NCBI RefSeq assembly: GCF_900142975.1
Contig: NZ_LT670848.1
Span: 558,001-622,000 of the forward strand
Direction of reading: 5' to 3'
Origin: Salegentibacter salegens
GTDB lineage: Bacteria; Bacteroidota; Bacteroidia; Flavobacteriales; Flavobacteriaceae
Length of the DNA: 64,000 bases
Positions 42,086 through 52,200 of this stretch are shown piece after piece. The notes below the pieces were generated by a model. That model had not been told where the DNA came from and did no database searches. It was given only the letters and a program-made list of their open reading frames with translations. Position numbers and translations under genes: made by a program. Every line of letters begins with the position of its first letter. Within the stretch, counting starts at the first letter, position 1.

Positions 42086-42119
42086 CTAAAAAAAGCCACT
42101 TTCGGTTAAGAAAGCAGCT
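42086..42119 (-). terminator. Terminator between the tandem lipoprotein genes
   Basis: On the minus strand AGCTGCTTTC pairs with GAAAGTGGCT (two G-U pairs) around TTAACC and runs into seven U. It would end the upstream lipoprotein transcript. Confidence 0.75.
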
Positions 42120-42143
42120 TTAGATTTTCTTTGAAAGAAACGA

Positions 42144-42371
42144 TTACATATCGTCGTTTTCGTTTTCCATTTCTTGCTCAGCTTCTTCAGCTTCAGCTTC
42201 TATTTCGTTACCAGCTTCTTCCATCTCATTTCCTGCCTCGTCAGCAGCGTTTTCGATATCTTCACCAGCAGACTCCATAGCGTCTTCTGTTTTTTCTTCG
42301 GTAGTTTCTCTACAAGAGTAGATAGAAAGTGACATTGTTGCAACAGCAAAAAGTAAAAATAATTTTTTCAT
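42144..42371 (-). CDS. Small acidic lipoprotein B of a tandem pair
   Basis: 75 residues: signal MKKLFLLFAVATMSLSIYSC and a mature part that is almost entirely Glu, Ala, Asn and Asp (EDIENAADEAGNEMEEAGNE and on), one long acidic helix. It is a paralog of the gene at 41833, sharing YSCRETTxEKTEDA. Likely located at the outer membrane or periplasm. Function unknown. Confidence 0.8.
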   Translation of the reverse strand: MKKLFLLFAVATMSLSIYSCRETTEEKTEDAMESAGEDIENAADEAGNEMEEAGNEIEAEAEEAEQEMENENDDM

Positions 42372-42416
42372 TTTAGAATATGTTAATTAGTTGAAAGAAC
42401 AAATTTAAACTATTTT

Positions 42417-43199
42417 TTAATTATGCAAGGGATTCTTTTCAATCAAATATTTCCAGTAACGTTTGGGTACATGTTGTTGATGAAGCCTTGTGTTTATACG
42501 GGATTTAATGGTGGTGGCCTTAAAATAATTTTTCCATAATTTCTGAAAATCCTGTTCGTGGGAATCAAAAAAATAATCATTTTCTTCTGAAGAACCCGAA
42601 TTTTTAGCAAAATCAATATTGATAATATTGGTGGTAGTTAGATTATAATAGAGACCGAATTTGCGCTTCAAATCATATATTATCCATTCCTGATCGCTAT
42701 AGCGGGTGGAAAAATGTTTCTTTATAAGAGGAAGCACATTAAAATCGGGTTCAATCGTCGCAAAATAGATAGTGTCTTTTGTAAGTTGAAACCTCACAAA
42801 AGCTTCCATACGGTGTTTTTCCCGACTTACCTTTTTAGCGGTTTGAGCAATTTTTAGAACGTGCGGATTTGCAAAATCACCATCTATACTTTTTTTATGC
42901 TGAAAAGTATGCTGAAAGTATTTTAATATTTCTAATTCAATTCCCGGTTCTTCACTTAAATAAGCATAGTAAACTGCGTTTTGACCACGAGCACTGGCTA
43001 AATTTTTAAAGCCTTTCCAAACGCGATTGGCTTTCATTCTATCGGTAATAATCTGAATATTTTCACTAAATAAATCTATATTAATCGCATCTGGCGGATT
43101 AATTGAAATTACACTTAGTTTTTCTTCAAAGCTTATAAAAATGCAGGTGAGTAAACCATTAAAAGTGCCGTCGTAATTTAGTGAAGTTGCAGGGTGCAT
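42417..43199 (-). CDS. TIGR03915-family protein, partner of a radical-SAM DNA-modification protein
   Basis: 260 residues, beginning TSLNYDGTFNGLLTCIFISFEEK, with KVSREKHRMEAFVRFQ and the end WKNYFKATTIKSRINTRLHQQHVPKRYWKYL, features I associate with the TIGR03915 (DUF4130) family. Its gene abuts the radical-SAM gene without a gap, as in many genomes. The pair is annotated as putative DNA modification or repair; the actual chemistry is not known to me. Assignment rests on recalled family features and context. Confidence 0.8.
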   Translation of the reverse strand: MHPATSLNYDGTFNGLLTCIFISFEEKLSVISINPPDAINIDLFSENIQIITDRMKANRVWKGFKNLASARGQNAVYYAYLSEEPGIELEILKYFQHTFQHKKSIDGDFANPHVLKIAQTAKKVSREKHRMEAFVRFQLTKDTIYFATIEPDFNVLPLIKKHFSTRYSDQEWIIYDLKRKFGLYYNLTTTNIINIDFAKNSGSSEENDYFFDSHEQDFQKLWKNYFKATTIKSRINTRLHQQHVPKRYWKYLIEKNPLHN

Positions 43200-44459
43200 T
43201 TAAAACAAGCTTAACTGACTGCTATATTCTTTTCTGAATTTTCCTACGGAATTTCGAAGAATAAGCGATTTAATTTTTGCAGAATCTAAATCTCGTGTTT
43301 CCCAACCCCGGGAATTGCAAATTATAAAATACCTTGCGCGGTTTAGGGCCACTCCAATTGCTTTTAAATGATCGTAATTTAATTTTTGGTACTTACGGGC
43401 ATTTAAGATTTTACTTACCGATTTTAAACCAACCCCGGGAATTCTTAGTAAAGTCTCTTTTTCAGCACGATTAATATCTACCGGAAAATGCTGCGGATTT
43501 CTCAACGCCCAACTTAATTTTGGGTCTACTTCCACATCTAAATTTGGAAATTGCTGGTTTAATAATTCATTTACATTAAAACCGTAAAAGCGCATTAACC
43601 AATCGGTTTGGTAAAGTCGGTTTTCCCTAAGCATGGGCACTTGCGAACTAAGCGAAGGTAAACGCGGATCATTCCGAATAGGCACATATCCCGAATAATA
43701 CACCCGTTTCATATTATAATTCTTATAATAATGATTTGCCGAAAGCATAATTTCCCGGTCACTTTCTCCTGTTGCTCCCACAATCATTTGCGTGCTTTGG
43801 CCTGCGGGTGCATATTTTGGAGTGCTTTTAATTAATTTTTTCTCTGAGTTATATTGAATAATTTCATTTTTCACCTTTTCCATAGGTTTTATAAAATCAG
43901 CGTGATCTTTTTCTGGAGCCAATTTCTTTAATCCTGAAACTGTAGGAATTTCAATATTTACACTTAATCTATCAGCGTATAGTCCGGCTTCGTACATCAA
44001 CTCATCGTTGGCGCCGGGAATTGATTTTAAATGAATATAGCCGTTAAAATTTTCTTCCAGGCGTAATTTTTTTGCTACCTGGATTAATCGTTCCATCGTA
44101 AAATCGGCATCTTTAAAAATCCCAGAACTTAGAAATAAGCCTTCAATATAGTTGCGCCGGTAAAAATTAATGGTGAGATCTACAACTTCCTGCACCTTAA
44201 AAGCAGCACGTTTTATGTCGTTGCTTCTCCTGGTTACACAATAAGCGCAATCAAAAATACAATGGTTGGTTAGCAGGATTTTAAGCAGGGAAACACAGCG
44301 CCCATCTTCGGTATAGGAATGGCAAATTCCCATCCCGTCAGAGTTTCCAAGACCTTTATTTTTGTTGGAGCGTTTGCTGCCACTGCTGGAACAGGAAACA
44401 TCATATTTTGCCGCATCGGCCAGAATTTCCAGCTTTTCCTTAATTCTATCAAACATCAT
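43200..44459 (-). CDS. Putative DNA modification/repair radical SAM protein (TIGR03916)
   Basis: 419 residues from the ATG at 44459 (a TTG at 44480 is unlikely). The radical-SAM cluster motif is NHCIFDCAYCVTRRS; extra cysteines flank it (CSSSGSKRSNKNKGLG, GICHSYTEDGRCVSLL). Near the C-terminus a helix-hairpin-helix DNA-binding motif, LLRIPGVGLKSVSKILNARK, suggests a nucleic acid substrate. It is always paired with the preceding protein family, so the two probably act together. Substrate unknown. Confidence 0.88.
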   Translation of the reverse strand: MMFDRIKEKLEILADAAKYDVSCSSSGSKRSNKNKGLGNSDGMGICHSYTEDGRCVSLLKILLTNHCIFDCAYCVTRRSNDIKRAAFKVQEVVDLTINFYRRNYIEGLFLSSGIFKDADFTMERLIQVAKKLRLEENFNGYIHLKSIPGANDELMYEAGLYADRLSVNIEIPTVSGLKKLAPEKDHADFIKPMEKVKNEIIQYNSEKKLIKSTPKYAPAGQSTQMIVGATGESDREIMLSANHYYKNYNMKRVYYSGYVPIRNDPRLPSLSSQVPMLRENRLYQTDWLMRFYGFNVNELLNQQFPNLDVEVDPKLSWALRNPQHFPVDINRAEKETLLRIPGVGLKSVSKILNARKYQKLNYDHLKAIGVALNRARYFIICNSRGWETRDLDSAKIKSLILRNSVGKFRKEYSSQLSLF

Positions 44460-44514
44460 ATTATTTGAAGTTTGATTCAAAAATAGGAAAAAATCCGATA
44501 ATATGGATTAAATA

Positions 44515-46197
44515 CTAATTTTTAAAATCTGGATAGGTGTCGGGATCTTCACCGGCTAGTTTTGCAAAGTTGCGATAGGCTCTTTCTACCTGTTTTTCCG
44601 GGGTGGTTTTAAATTCGGTTTCGGTAACCTTGTATTCTTGTTGCAAGGAATCTAAACTCTTATGCATTTCTTCTCTTATTGAAGCATAATCAGGATGATT
44701 ATAGATGTTGGTCATTTCTTTCGGATCTTCTTTGAGATCGTATAGTTCCCATTCATCAATATCATCATAAAAGTGTATTAATTTAAAACGATTGGTCCTG
44801 ATGCCGTAATGTCGTTTTACCATATGGAAGGCCGGAAAATCGTAATAATGATAATAAATGGCATTCCTAAAATCTGCATCTGAAACCGAATTATTCAATA
44901 AAGTTCGTAAAGATTTTCCCTGCATATCTTCTGGAATTGCAGCATTGGCAAAATCGAGAAAAGTTGGAGCAAAATCCAGGTTTTGTGTTAGTGCATTTAT
45001 TTCGCTTCCTGCTTCAATCTCGCCGGGAAATTGCATTAACATGGGCATAGCCAAAGATTCTTCGTACATAAAGCGTTTGTCAAAAAAACCTTTTTCACCG
45101 AGATAAAATCCTTGATCTGTGGTATAAACAAGTAAAGTATTTTCAGCTAAACCAGATTCTTCCAGATAATCCAAAATTTCCCCAACCCCTTCATCTACCG
45201 AAGCCACGGTGGCAAGATAATCTCTTAGGTAACGTTGGCCTTTCCATTTAGCCAGTTCTTTTCCGCTTAAATTAGCTTCGTGAAAAGCATCATTTTTAGG
45301 TCGGTAGGAGTCGTTCCAGGTATCGCGCTGTTCTTTCGTCATTCTTTCAAAATCTGTTTTCCAGGGATTATGCCTTAAAGAATCGCTGCCTTTCGCTACA
45401 CTCATCTTTAAATCGTGTCCTTCGTACATATCTTCATAAATGGTTTGCAATTGTTGCTGTGCTGCTACCTGCCCTTCGTGATCTGAAAAATAACTTTCAG
45501 GTAATGGGAATTCAATAGAATCATATTTATTTATATGTCTTAATGCCGGCATCCAGTTTCTATGTGGTGCTTTATGCTGAACCATAAGCATAAAGGGTTT
45601 CTCTTTAGATCGGTTATTTCTTAACCAGTCTAAGCCCATTTCGGTAATAATATCGGTGGCGTAGCCTTCAATCCTGGTAGTATCTTTTCCTTTTATGAAA
45701 TCTGGATTATAATAATTCCCCTGATCTACAAGTATATTCCAGTGATCAAAACCTTCAGGTAAACCGTGGAGATGCCATTTTCCTACCAGTGCAGTTTGGT
45801 AACCAACTTCTTTAAGAAACTTTGGGAGGGTAGGTTGGGAACCATCAAATACTTCTCCGTTCATTCTAAAGCCGTTTTCGTGGCTATGCTTTCCGGTTAG
45901 GATTACCGCCCTGCTGGGACCACAAATAGAATTTGTGCAAAAATTATTATTGAATTTCACCCCATTTTGTGCAATGCGATCAATATTTGGAGTAGGGGCC
46001 AATTTACTCACCGGATGACCATATGCACTAATCGCCTGGGCAGCGTGATCGTCGGTCATTATGAAGACAATATTTGGACGCTGTGTTTCCTGATCTCTAT
46101 TTTCTTCTTTTTCGGGAGTATTATTTTTACAGGAAATAAAAGAAACAGATATTATAAATAGGCTGAAAAATAAAAGGAAAATTTTCTTAGAAATCAT
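44515..46197 (-). CDS. Family S1 sulfatase lipoprotein
   Basis: 560 residues from the ATG at 46197 (upstream TTG at 46233 rejected). Lipoprotein signal FSLFIISVSFISC. Sulfatase core: PNIVFIMTDDHAAQ (metal site), CGPSRAVILTGKH with the cysteine that becomes formylglycine, GKWHLHG and TTDQGFYLGEKGFFDKR. It removes sulfate esters, probably from algal polysaccharide at the cell surface. It lies divergently next to the PUL regulator, so it probably serves the same substrate, which would then be sulfated. An anaerobic or FGE-type maturase is required and is not in the window. Confidence 0.92.
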   Translation of the reverse strand: MISKKIFLLFFSLFIISVSFISCKNNTPEKEENRDQETQRPNIVFIMTDDHAAQAISAYGHPVSKLAPTPNIDRIAQNGVKFNNNFCTNSICGPSRAVILTGKHSHENGFRMNGEVFDGSQPTLPKFLKEVGYQTALVGKWHLHGLPEGFDHWNILVDQGNYYNPDFIKGKDTTRIEGYATDIITEMGLDWLRNNRSKEKPFMLMVQHKAPHRNWMPALRHINKYDSIEFPLPESYFSDHEGQVAAQQQLQTIYEDMYEGHDLKMSVAKGSDSLRHNPWKTDFERMTKEQRDTWNDSYRPKNDAFHEANLSGKELAKWKGQRYLRDYLATVASVDEGVGEILDYLEESGLAENTLLVYTTDQGFYLGEKGFFDKRFMYEESLAMPMLMQFPGEIEAGSEINALTQNLDFAPTFLDFANAAIPEDMQGKSLRTLLNNSVSDADFRNAIYYHYYDFPAFHMVKRHYGIRTNRFKLIHFYDDIDEWELYDLKEDPKEMTNIYNHPDYASIREEMHKSLDSLQQEYKVTETEFKTTPEKQVERAYRNFAKLAGEDPDTYPDFKN

Positions 46198-46290
46198 AAA
46201 GGAAGATTTTGATGAGTAAGGACTAATGTACAAAAAGTATGTAATTTTGTCTTAAATTAGACCTATACACAAACTGCTCAATTCCGTTTT

Positions 46291-49041
46291 ATGAAGTATT
46301 TTAAACTGAAAATATTAGTTGTACTATTAATTGGTTTTCAGTCTTATAGTCTGTTTTCACAGCAGCTTACCCCGCCTATACATAACTATTCTTCTACAGA
46401 TTATAAAGCCGCCAGCCAGAACTGGGATATTGATGTAGATGAAGAAGGGGTGATTTACGCTGCAAATAATCAGGGCTTACTAAGTTTTGATGGACAGACC
46501 TGGGAATTATCTCCTTTGCCAAACGGCAGTATTATTCGTTCAGTTTTTGTTTATGGGGACAAAATCTTCACAGGATCTTATAAGGAATTTGGATATTGGA
46601 AGAAGGATAATACTGGAGAATTGTATTATACCTCTCTTATTCCAAAACTGGGAAAATATGCAATGCAAAGCGAAGAGTTTTGGGAAATTCTCGAATTCAA
46701 CGGAGATATTTATTTTAGATCTTTTGGTGCCATTTACAAGTACGATAATAAAGCCATCAAACCCGTTCAAAATATTGTAAGTAATAAAATGTTGATTTAT
46801 AAAAACAAACTTTTGTTGGCCGTGCGAAAGAAAGGTATCTATTTTTTGGATGATAATAATGAATTACAAAAACTTCCAAATCAGGATATTTTAAATGATG
46901 AAGTTATTGTAGATATGGCCATACAGGGAGAAAACCTCATTATTGGTACCCGGGAGAAGCTTTTTAAGTATAACTGGGAAGGCTGTACACTGCTTAAGGA
47001 TCCTCAGTTATTAGAGGAATTAGAACGTTCTGAACTTAACCATGTAATGACTTCAGGTGACTATAGAATACTTCTGGGTACAGTTAAGAATGGAATTATA
47101 AACTACGATGAAACCAGCAAAACTTATTCTATTTTTAATCGAAATAGCGGACTTCAGAATAATACTATCCTGGGTTTTGTTGAGAAACACGGTAATATCT
47201 GGTTAGGACTGGATAACGGAATAGACCGTATTGAAATTGATTCACCTGTAGAGTTTTACACCGATGATACCGGCGAATTAGGAGCTGTTTATGATCTGGT
47301 TTTTTATAATGATAAAATGTTCCTGGCCAGTAATACCGGGGTTTATACTTTTAATAATAATCAGCTAGAAATTATTGAAGGGGCCGAAGGGCATACCTGG
47401 AACCTTGAAATCTTAAACGATACCTTATACGTAAATCACAACACAGGAACTTACTACCTGCTTGAGGATAAGTTAGAACCAGTGGAAACCTCTACCGGAA
47501 GTTTTAAAATTAGTGATTTACCCTACAGCAGGAATGAATATCTAATTAGCAGCTATACCGGAATTCGCAATTTTAGTAGAAAGGAAGATAGTATTTATAG
47601 CCTTGACAGTTTAAATTTTCCAGTTAAAAACATCGTTTTTGAAAATGAAAGCACCCTTTGGGCAGCTCACCCGTATGAAGGGCTCTACAGGGTAGGTTTA
47701 AAAAATAATTTTAAGGATACTCAGTTTATTGATAAAATCAATATTCCAGATGGCGGAAACAGTATTAATACAAATGTTTTTATAATTAACAATCAGGTAG
47801 CTGTTTTTAATGGAGACCAATGGTTTAAATACAACTCGTTCAAAGACTCATTATTTGTTTTTGAAGAGTTGCAGGCTTTTAGAAAGCATAAAATGTTACT
47901 CAAAGATTTAGATTCCTATTGGTTTAGCCATACCGAAAACAATTCCCTTAAGTTTACCAATTTTGACGATAATAATATCGTAGTTGCGCCCGGTAATTTG
48001 AATAACCGACTGGTAAAGAATTACGAAAAGATTTTAAAAAATGGCGATTCGCTCTACTATATTGCTTTAAACGATGGTTTTGCGAGGTTAGACCTGGCAA
48101 AATTTATAAAGAATTTGAACAATGTTCACATTAGTACGCCCACGGTAAAAGGTTTTTTAGATATTGATGGGCGTCATTCTCTTGAAAATTATCCAGAGGT
48201 TCCTTATAAAAGTTCAAGAGATTTAAATATTTACACTTCTTTTCCGGTTTCTGAAGCTATGGGTTTACGGTATCGCTTAAGAGGTGAAGATACTTTAAGC
48301 GGTGAGGTTAAGAATGGAATTATAAATCTTCAGAATCTTAACCATGGAGATTATCAGCTACAACTCCTGGCTGTAGGGCCACAAGCTAAAATTGCAAAAA
48401 AGAACAGTTTTAATTTTAGTATTAATCCTCCCTGGTACTTGTCTAACATAATGAAACTGGTTTATATGCTTATCATTTTGTCGCTGGTGGTCTTAGTTTA
48501 TTGGTATAATCAACTAAAACTAAGGAAACACCAACGTGTGTTGGAGGAGAAGTTTGAAAAGGAACACCAGGAACGACTTAATAATCTTGAAAAGGAACGA
48601 TTAAAAAACCAAATTACTTTAAAAAGAAAAGAGTTGGCTAATACCACCATGGTAGCTGCAAAGAAGAATGAAATGCTAATGGAAATTCAAAATGAATTGA
48701 ATAAGGATAAAAGTAGTTTCCCCAATCAATTTAAAATGAAACATATTTTAAATAAAATAAACCGGGCTATTAAAAACAAGGATGAATGGCAGGTTTTTGA
48801 AACCAACTTTAATGAATTGCACCAGGATTTCTTTAAAGATATCCTAGATAGTTACCCTCACCTTACCAGCAAAGATTTAAAGCTGTGCTCTTATCTAAAA
48901 ATGAATCTTACCTCAAAAGAAATTGCTCCATTAATGGGTATTTCGGTACGTGGGGTAGAAGTACATCGTTATCGCCTTCGGAAGAAAATGGATTTGGATA
49001 AAAAGGAGAATCTAACAAATTTTCTTATAAAAAATTTCTAA
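46291..49041 (+). CDS. PUL sensor-regulator: periplasmic beta-propeller with cytoplasmic LuxR-type HTH
   Basis: 916 residues: signal peptide ending SLFSQQ; a large beta-propeller region (about 30-640) of repeats such as GVIYAANNQGLLSFDGQTWE; a Y_Y_Y-like beta domain (about 650-715); a membrane helix (LVYMLIILSLVVLVYWY, near 725-745); a coiled coil; and a LuxR/GerE-type helix-turn-helix (SKDLKLCSYLKMNLTSKEIA, then VRGVEVHRYRLRKKM). It should sense oligosaccharide in the periplasm and act on DNA without a kinase. It lies just upstream of susC, whose promoter carries a repeated palindrome. Confidence 0.88.
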   Translation: MKYFKLKILVVLLIGFQSYSLFSQQLTPPIHNYSSTDYKAASQNWDIDVDEEGVIYAANNQGLLSFDGQTWELSPLPNGSIIRSVFVYGDKIFTGSYKEFGYWKKDNTGELYYTSLIPKLGKYAMQSEEFWEILEFNGDIYFRSFGAIYKYDNKAIKPVQNIVSNKMLIYKNKLLLAVRKKGIYFLDDNNELQKLPNQDILNDEVIVDMAIQGENLIIGTREKLFKYNWEGCTLLKDPQLLEELERSELNHVMTSGDYRILLGTVKNGIINYDETSKTYSIFNRNSGLQNNTILGFVEKHGNIWLGLDNGIDRIEIDSPVEFYTDDTGELGAVYDLVFYNDKMFLASNTGVYTFNNNQLEIIEGAEGHTWNLEILNDTLYVNHNTGTYYLLEDKLEPVETSTGSFKISDLPYSRNEYLISSYTGIRNFSRKEDSIYSLDSLNFPVKNIVFENESTLWAAHPYEGLYRVGLKNNFKDTQFIDKINIPDGGNSINTNVFIINNQVAVFNGDQWFKYNSFKDSLFVFEELQAFRKHKMLLKDLDSYWFSHTENNSLKFTNFDDNNIVVAPGNLNNRLVKNYEKILKNGDSLYYIALNDGFARLDLAKFIKNLNNVHISTPTVKGFLDIDGRHSLENYPEVPYKSSRDLNIYTSFPVSEAMGLRYRLRGEDTLSGEVKNGIINLQNLNHGDYQLQLLAVGPQAKIAKKNSFNFSINPPWYLSNIMKLVYMLIILSLVVLVYWYNQLKLRKHQRVLEEKFEKEHQERLNNLEKERLKNQITLKRKELANTTMVAAKKNEMLMEIQNELNKDKSSFPNQFKMKHILNKINRAIKNKDEWQVFETNFNELHQDFFKDILDSYPHLTSKDLKLCSYLKMNLTSKEIAPLMGISVRGVEVHRYRLRKKMDLDKKENLTNFLIKNF

Positions 49042-49079
49042 GTTCTTAATTTAAACCTCCAAAATTAACATACAAGGAA

Positions 49080-49203
49080 TACATCATTACTACATCATTG
49101 ATTTAATGCAATGTTAAAATTTTACTTCAAAAACCTTTTAAAATACTGTAAACCAACATTATAAAACCTTAATTTTTTTGATGTAGCAGTAGTGTACTAC
49201 ATC
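49080..49203 (+). promoter_or_regulatory. Candidate operator array of the PUL
   Basis: Two direct copies of TACATCATT (49080-49088, 49091-49099) and, 80 bases on, GATGTAG-cagtagtgta-CTACATC (49180-49203) share the half-site CTACATC/TACATC. The palindrome directly abuts the -33 box of susC. Confidence 0.5.
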
Positions 49204-49205
49204 GT

Positions 49206-49237
49206 TTGCGTTAAAACTAAGCTTGGTTGTATCTTTC
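49206..49237 (+). promoter_or_regulatory. susC promoter
   Basis: TTG 49206-49208, spacer 21, TATCTTTC 49230-49237 (last base deviates from TAnnTTTG, as expected for an activator-dependent promoter). Confidence 0.6.
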
Positions 49238-49265
49238 TGTTAAAATTCAGTAAAAATTCAACCGT

Positions 49266-52200
49266 ATGAAATTAAAATTATTTGCCATTTGTATGGTCTT
49301 ATTATCCAGTTTTGGGTTCGCTCAGGAAACCAAATCTATTTCAGGGATAATAACAGACCAAAACGATATGCCTTTACCGGGAGCCGAAGTAAAGGTTATT
49401 GACAAAGAGATTTTTGATGTAACCGACTTTGATGGAAATTTCAGTCTTGATAATGTTGAAGTTGGTGATGCCGTGAGAGTAACTTTCCTCGGGTTTCTTC
49501 CGCAGGAATTTACGGTGGGTGCGAATATTGCATATACCATTTCACTGGAAGAAGATGCCGATCAGCTTGAAGAAGTTGTTGTGATTGGTTACGGTACCCA
49601 GGAGAAAAGAGATTTAACGGGTTCCATTAGTACTGTGTCTGCTGAAGAAATTGAAAAAACACCTACCGCTAATGTAATGCAATCTTTACAGGGAAAAGTT
49701 TCCGGAGTGCAAATTGTTAACTCCGGTTCTCCTGGTGATTCTCCTACCGTGCGAATTAGAGGACTGGGCACCTTTGGAGACGGGACCAATGTGCTATATG
49801 TAGTAGATGACGTTTTATATGATAATATTGACTTTCTAAATACAAAAGACATAAAATCTATAAACATTCTAAAAGATGCTTCTTCTTCGGCTATTTATGG
49901 AGTTAGGGCAGCGAATGGAGTTGTGATTATTGAAACAAAATCTGGTAGAAAAAACCAGAAACCTCAATTTGAGTACGATGGTTACACCGGTTTTCAACGA
50001 GCACAGAATGTTGTGAAACTTGCCAATACAGAGCAATTTGCTACTATGGCAAGAGAATCTGGGTCTGCACCGGATGCTCAATTTATTGAGAATGCAATTC
50101 AACGTTATGGCCGTAGCCGTATTAATCCTAATGTTCCTGCAGTAAATACCGATTGGTACAAGGAAATTCTTAGAGAAGGTTTGATCCAAAATCATAGTAT
50201 TTCTGCTTCAGGTGGAGGCGAAAGCGTGGTTTACGCTGTTGGAGCCAACTATACTGGTCAGGAAGGTATTCTTGATATGAAAAATGACTACGAGCGTTTT
50301 AATATTCGTTCTAAAGTAGATATAGATCTAACCGATCGTTTAAAAATTGGTATGAACTCTATTTTTAGTAACGCTACTAAACATGCTCCAGAGAATGGAG
50401 CCTGGTTTAGGGCTTATTTCGCAGTGCCAACAATGCCGGTTATAGACGAGACAAATACAGAAGCCGGTCCTACGCGCTATTCTAATGCTCAACTTTTAGG
50501 ATATAGAAGTACGCAAAACCCATTTCAGGATCTTGCGTATAATGAGAACAGGTTAAAGATAAGAAAGCAACTTACCTCTGCATTTTTACAATATGAACTA
50601 ATAGAAGATAAATTAGACATTAAAACTACTTACAGTCATGATTACTCTAGTTTAGAAGTACGCGAAGTGAATCTTCCTTATACACTTGGGAATAATTTTG
50701 AAAGACGTTCTAGTATTAAAAGAGAAAACAACAATTTTTCTAACCAATACTGGGATAACGTGCTGACTTATGAAGATACTTTTGGTGATCACGATCTAAC
50801 CTTAATGGCTGGTACCTCATTTAGAGATGAAGCCAGCAACGAATTTGAAGCTACCGGGTTTGATATATCGGGAATCGGCCTCGAAACTAGTTGGTACCTG
50901 GATTTTGCCGATCCTGATTCTTTTGCTAATAATGTAGAGGAAGTAGGTAGAAGATTTTACGGGCTTTCATACTTTGGTAGGGTAGCCTATACATTTAAAG
51001 ATAAATACATTTTTTATGGTACGTTTAGAGCTGACGGATCTTCAAAATTCACCTTAGATCCCTGGGGTTACTTCCCTTCCGTTGGTCTGGGTTGGGTGGT
51101 GTCTGAAGAAGAGTTTCTCGTAGATAACGACCTTATAGATTTCTTTAAATTAAGAGCCGGTTGGGGTAAATTGGGTAATGATAATGTAGAGGCAAGTGCC
51201 GGATCTAACACTATTGAAGTCGTAACTGCACCAATAGCCGATCAGCCCCGTACAGGTTTAACTTCTACCAGTGTGTTTTCTAACAATACCTGGGAGGTAA
51301 TTGAAGAGTATAACTTCGGGTTAAATCTTGAAGCATTTGATAGAAGGCTTTCTATAGATGCCGACTATTATATACGTGATACCCACGATGCAATTCTTCC
51401 TGTTTTTATTCCTATTGTAAATAGAAGTATAGATAGGAACTCGGGAGTAATAAGAAACGAAGGGCTAGAGCTTGTGGCAAACTGGAGTCAACAGGTTTCC
51501 GAAGATTTTAGTTTTAGAATAGGTGCAAACTTCACGACTCTTAAAAATGAAGCTCTTGAAATAGAAGATGAAAGAGGATATATCGATTCCGGTACACCTG
51601 AATTTAGGCAAAGAACTACTGTTGGTGGTCCATTACTTGGCTTTTATGGATATGAAAGAGTTGGTGTTTACCAGAATCAGCAGGAAATTGATGCCGATCC
51701 TGTAGCTGTAGAAAACGACCTTGTTCCTGGTGATTTAATTTATAGGGATCAAAATGGCGATGGAGTAATAGATGATTCCGACAGGGTGATCCTTGGATCT
51801 TTCTTACCTAAATATACTTTTGGTGGTAATATTGGGGTTAGTTATAAAGCCTTTGATTTTTCAATGGACTTTTATGGCCAGACCGGTAATAAGATTTTAA
51901 ATAGAAAACGAGGGGAAATTATTTATACCCAGGATACAAATATTGATGCCGATCTTGCAATTAACAGGTGGCACGGGGAAGGAACGAGTAATACCTATCC
52001 TTCATCAGCAGGATTACGTAAAGCCTGGAACCAGCGTTTAAGTGATTTCTGGGTAGAAGATGGAGATTTCTTCCGCATTCAGAATATTCAGGTAGCTTAT
52101 AATATTGAAGCAAAAGGTTTACCGGAAACAAGAATCTATTTCACTGCTGAAAAACCATTTTCATTCTTTAGCTACAATGGTTTTAATCCAGAAGTATCAG

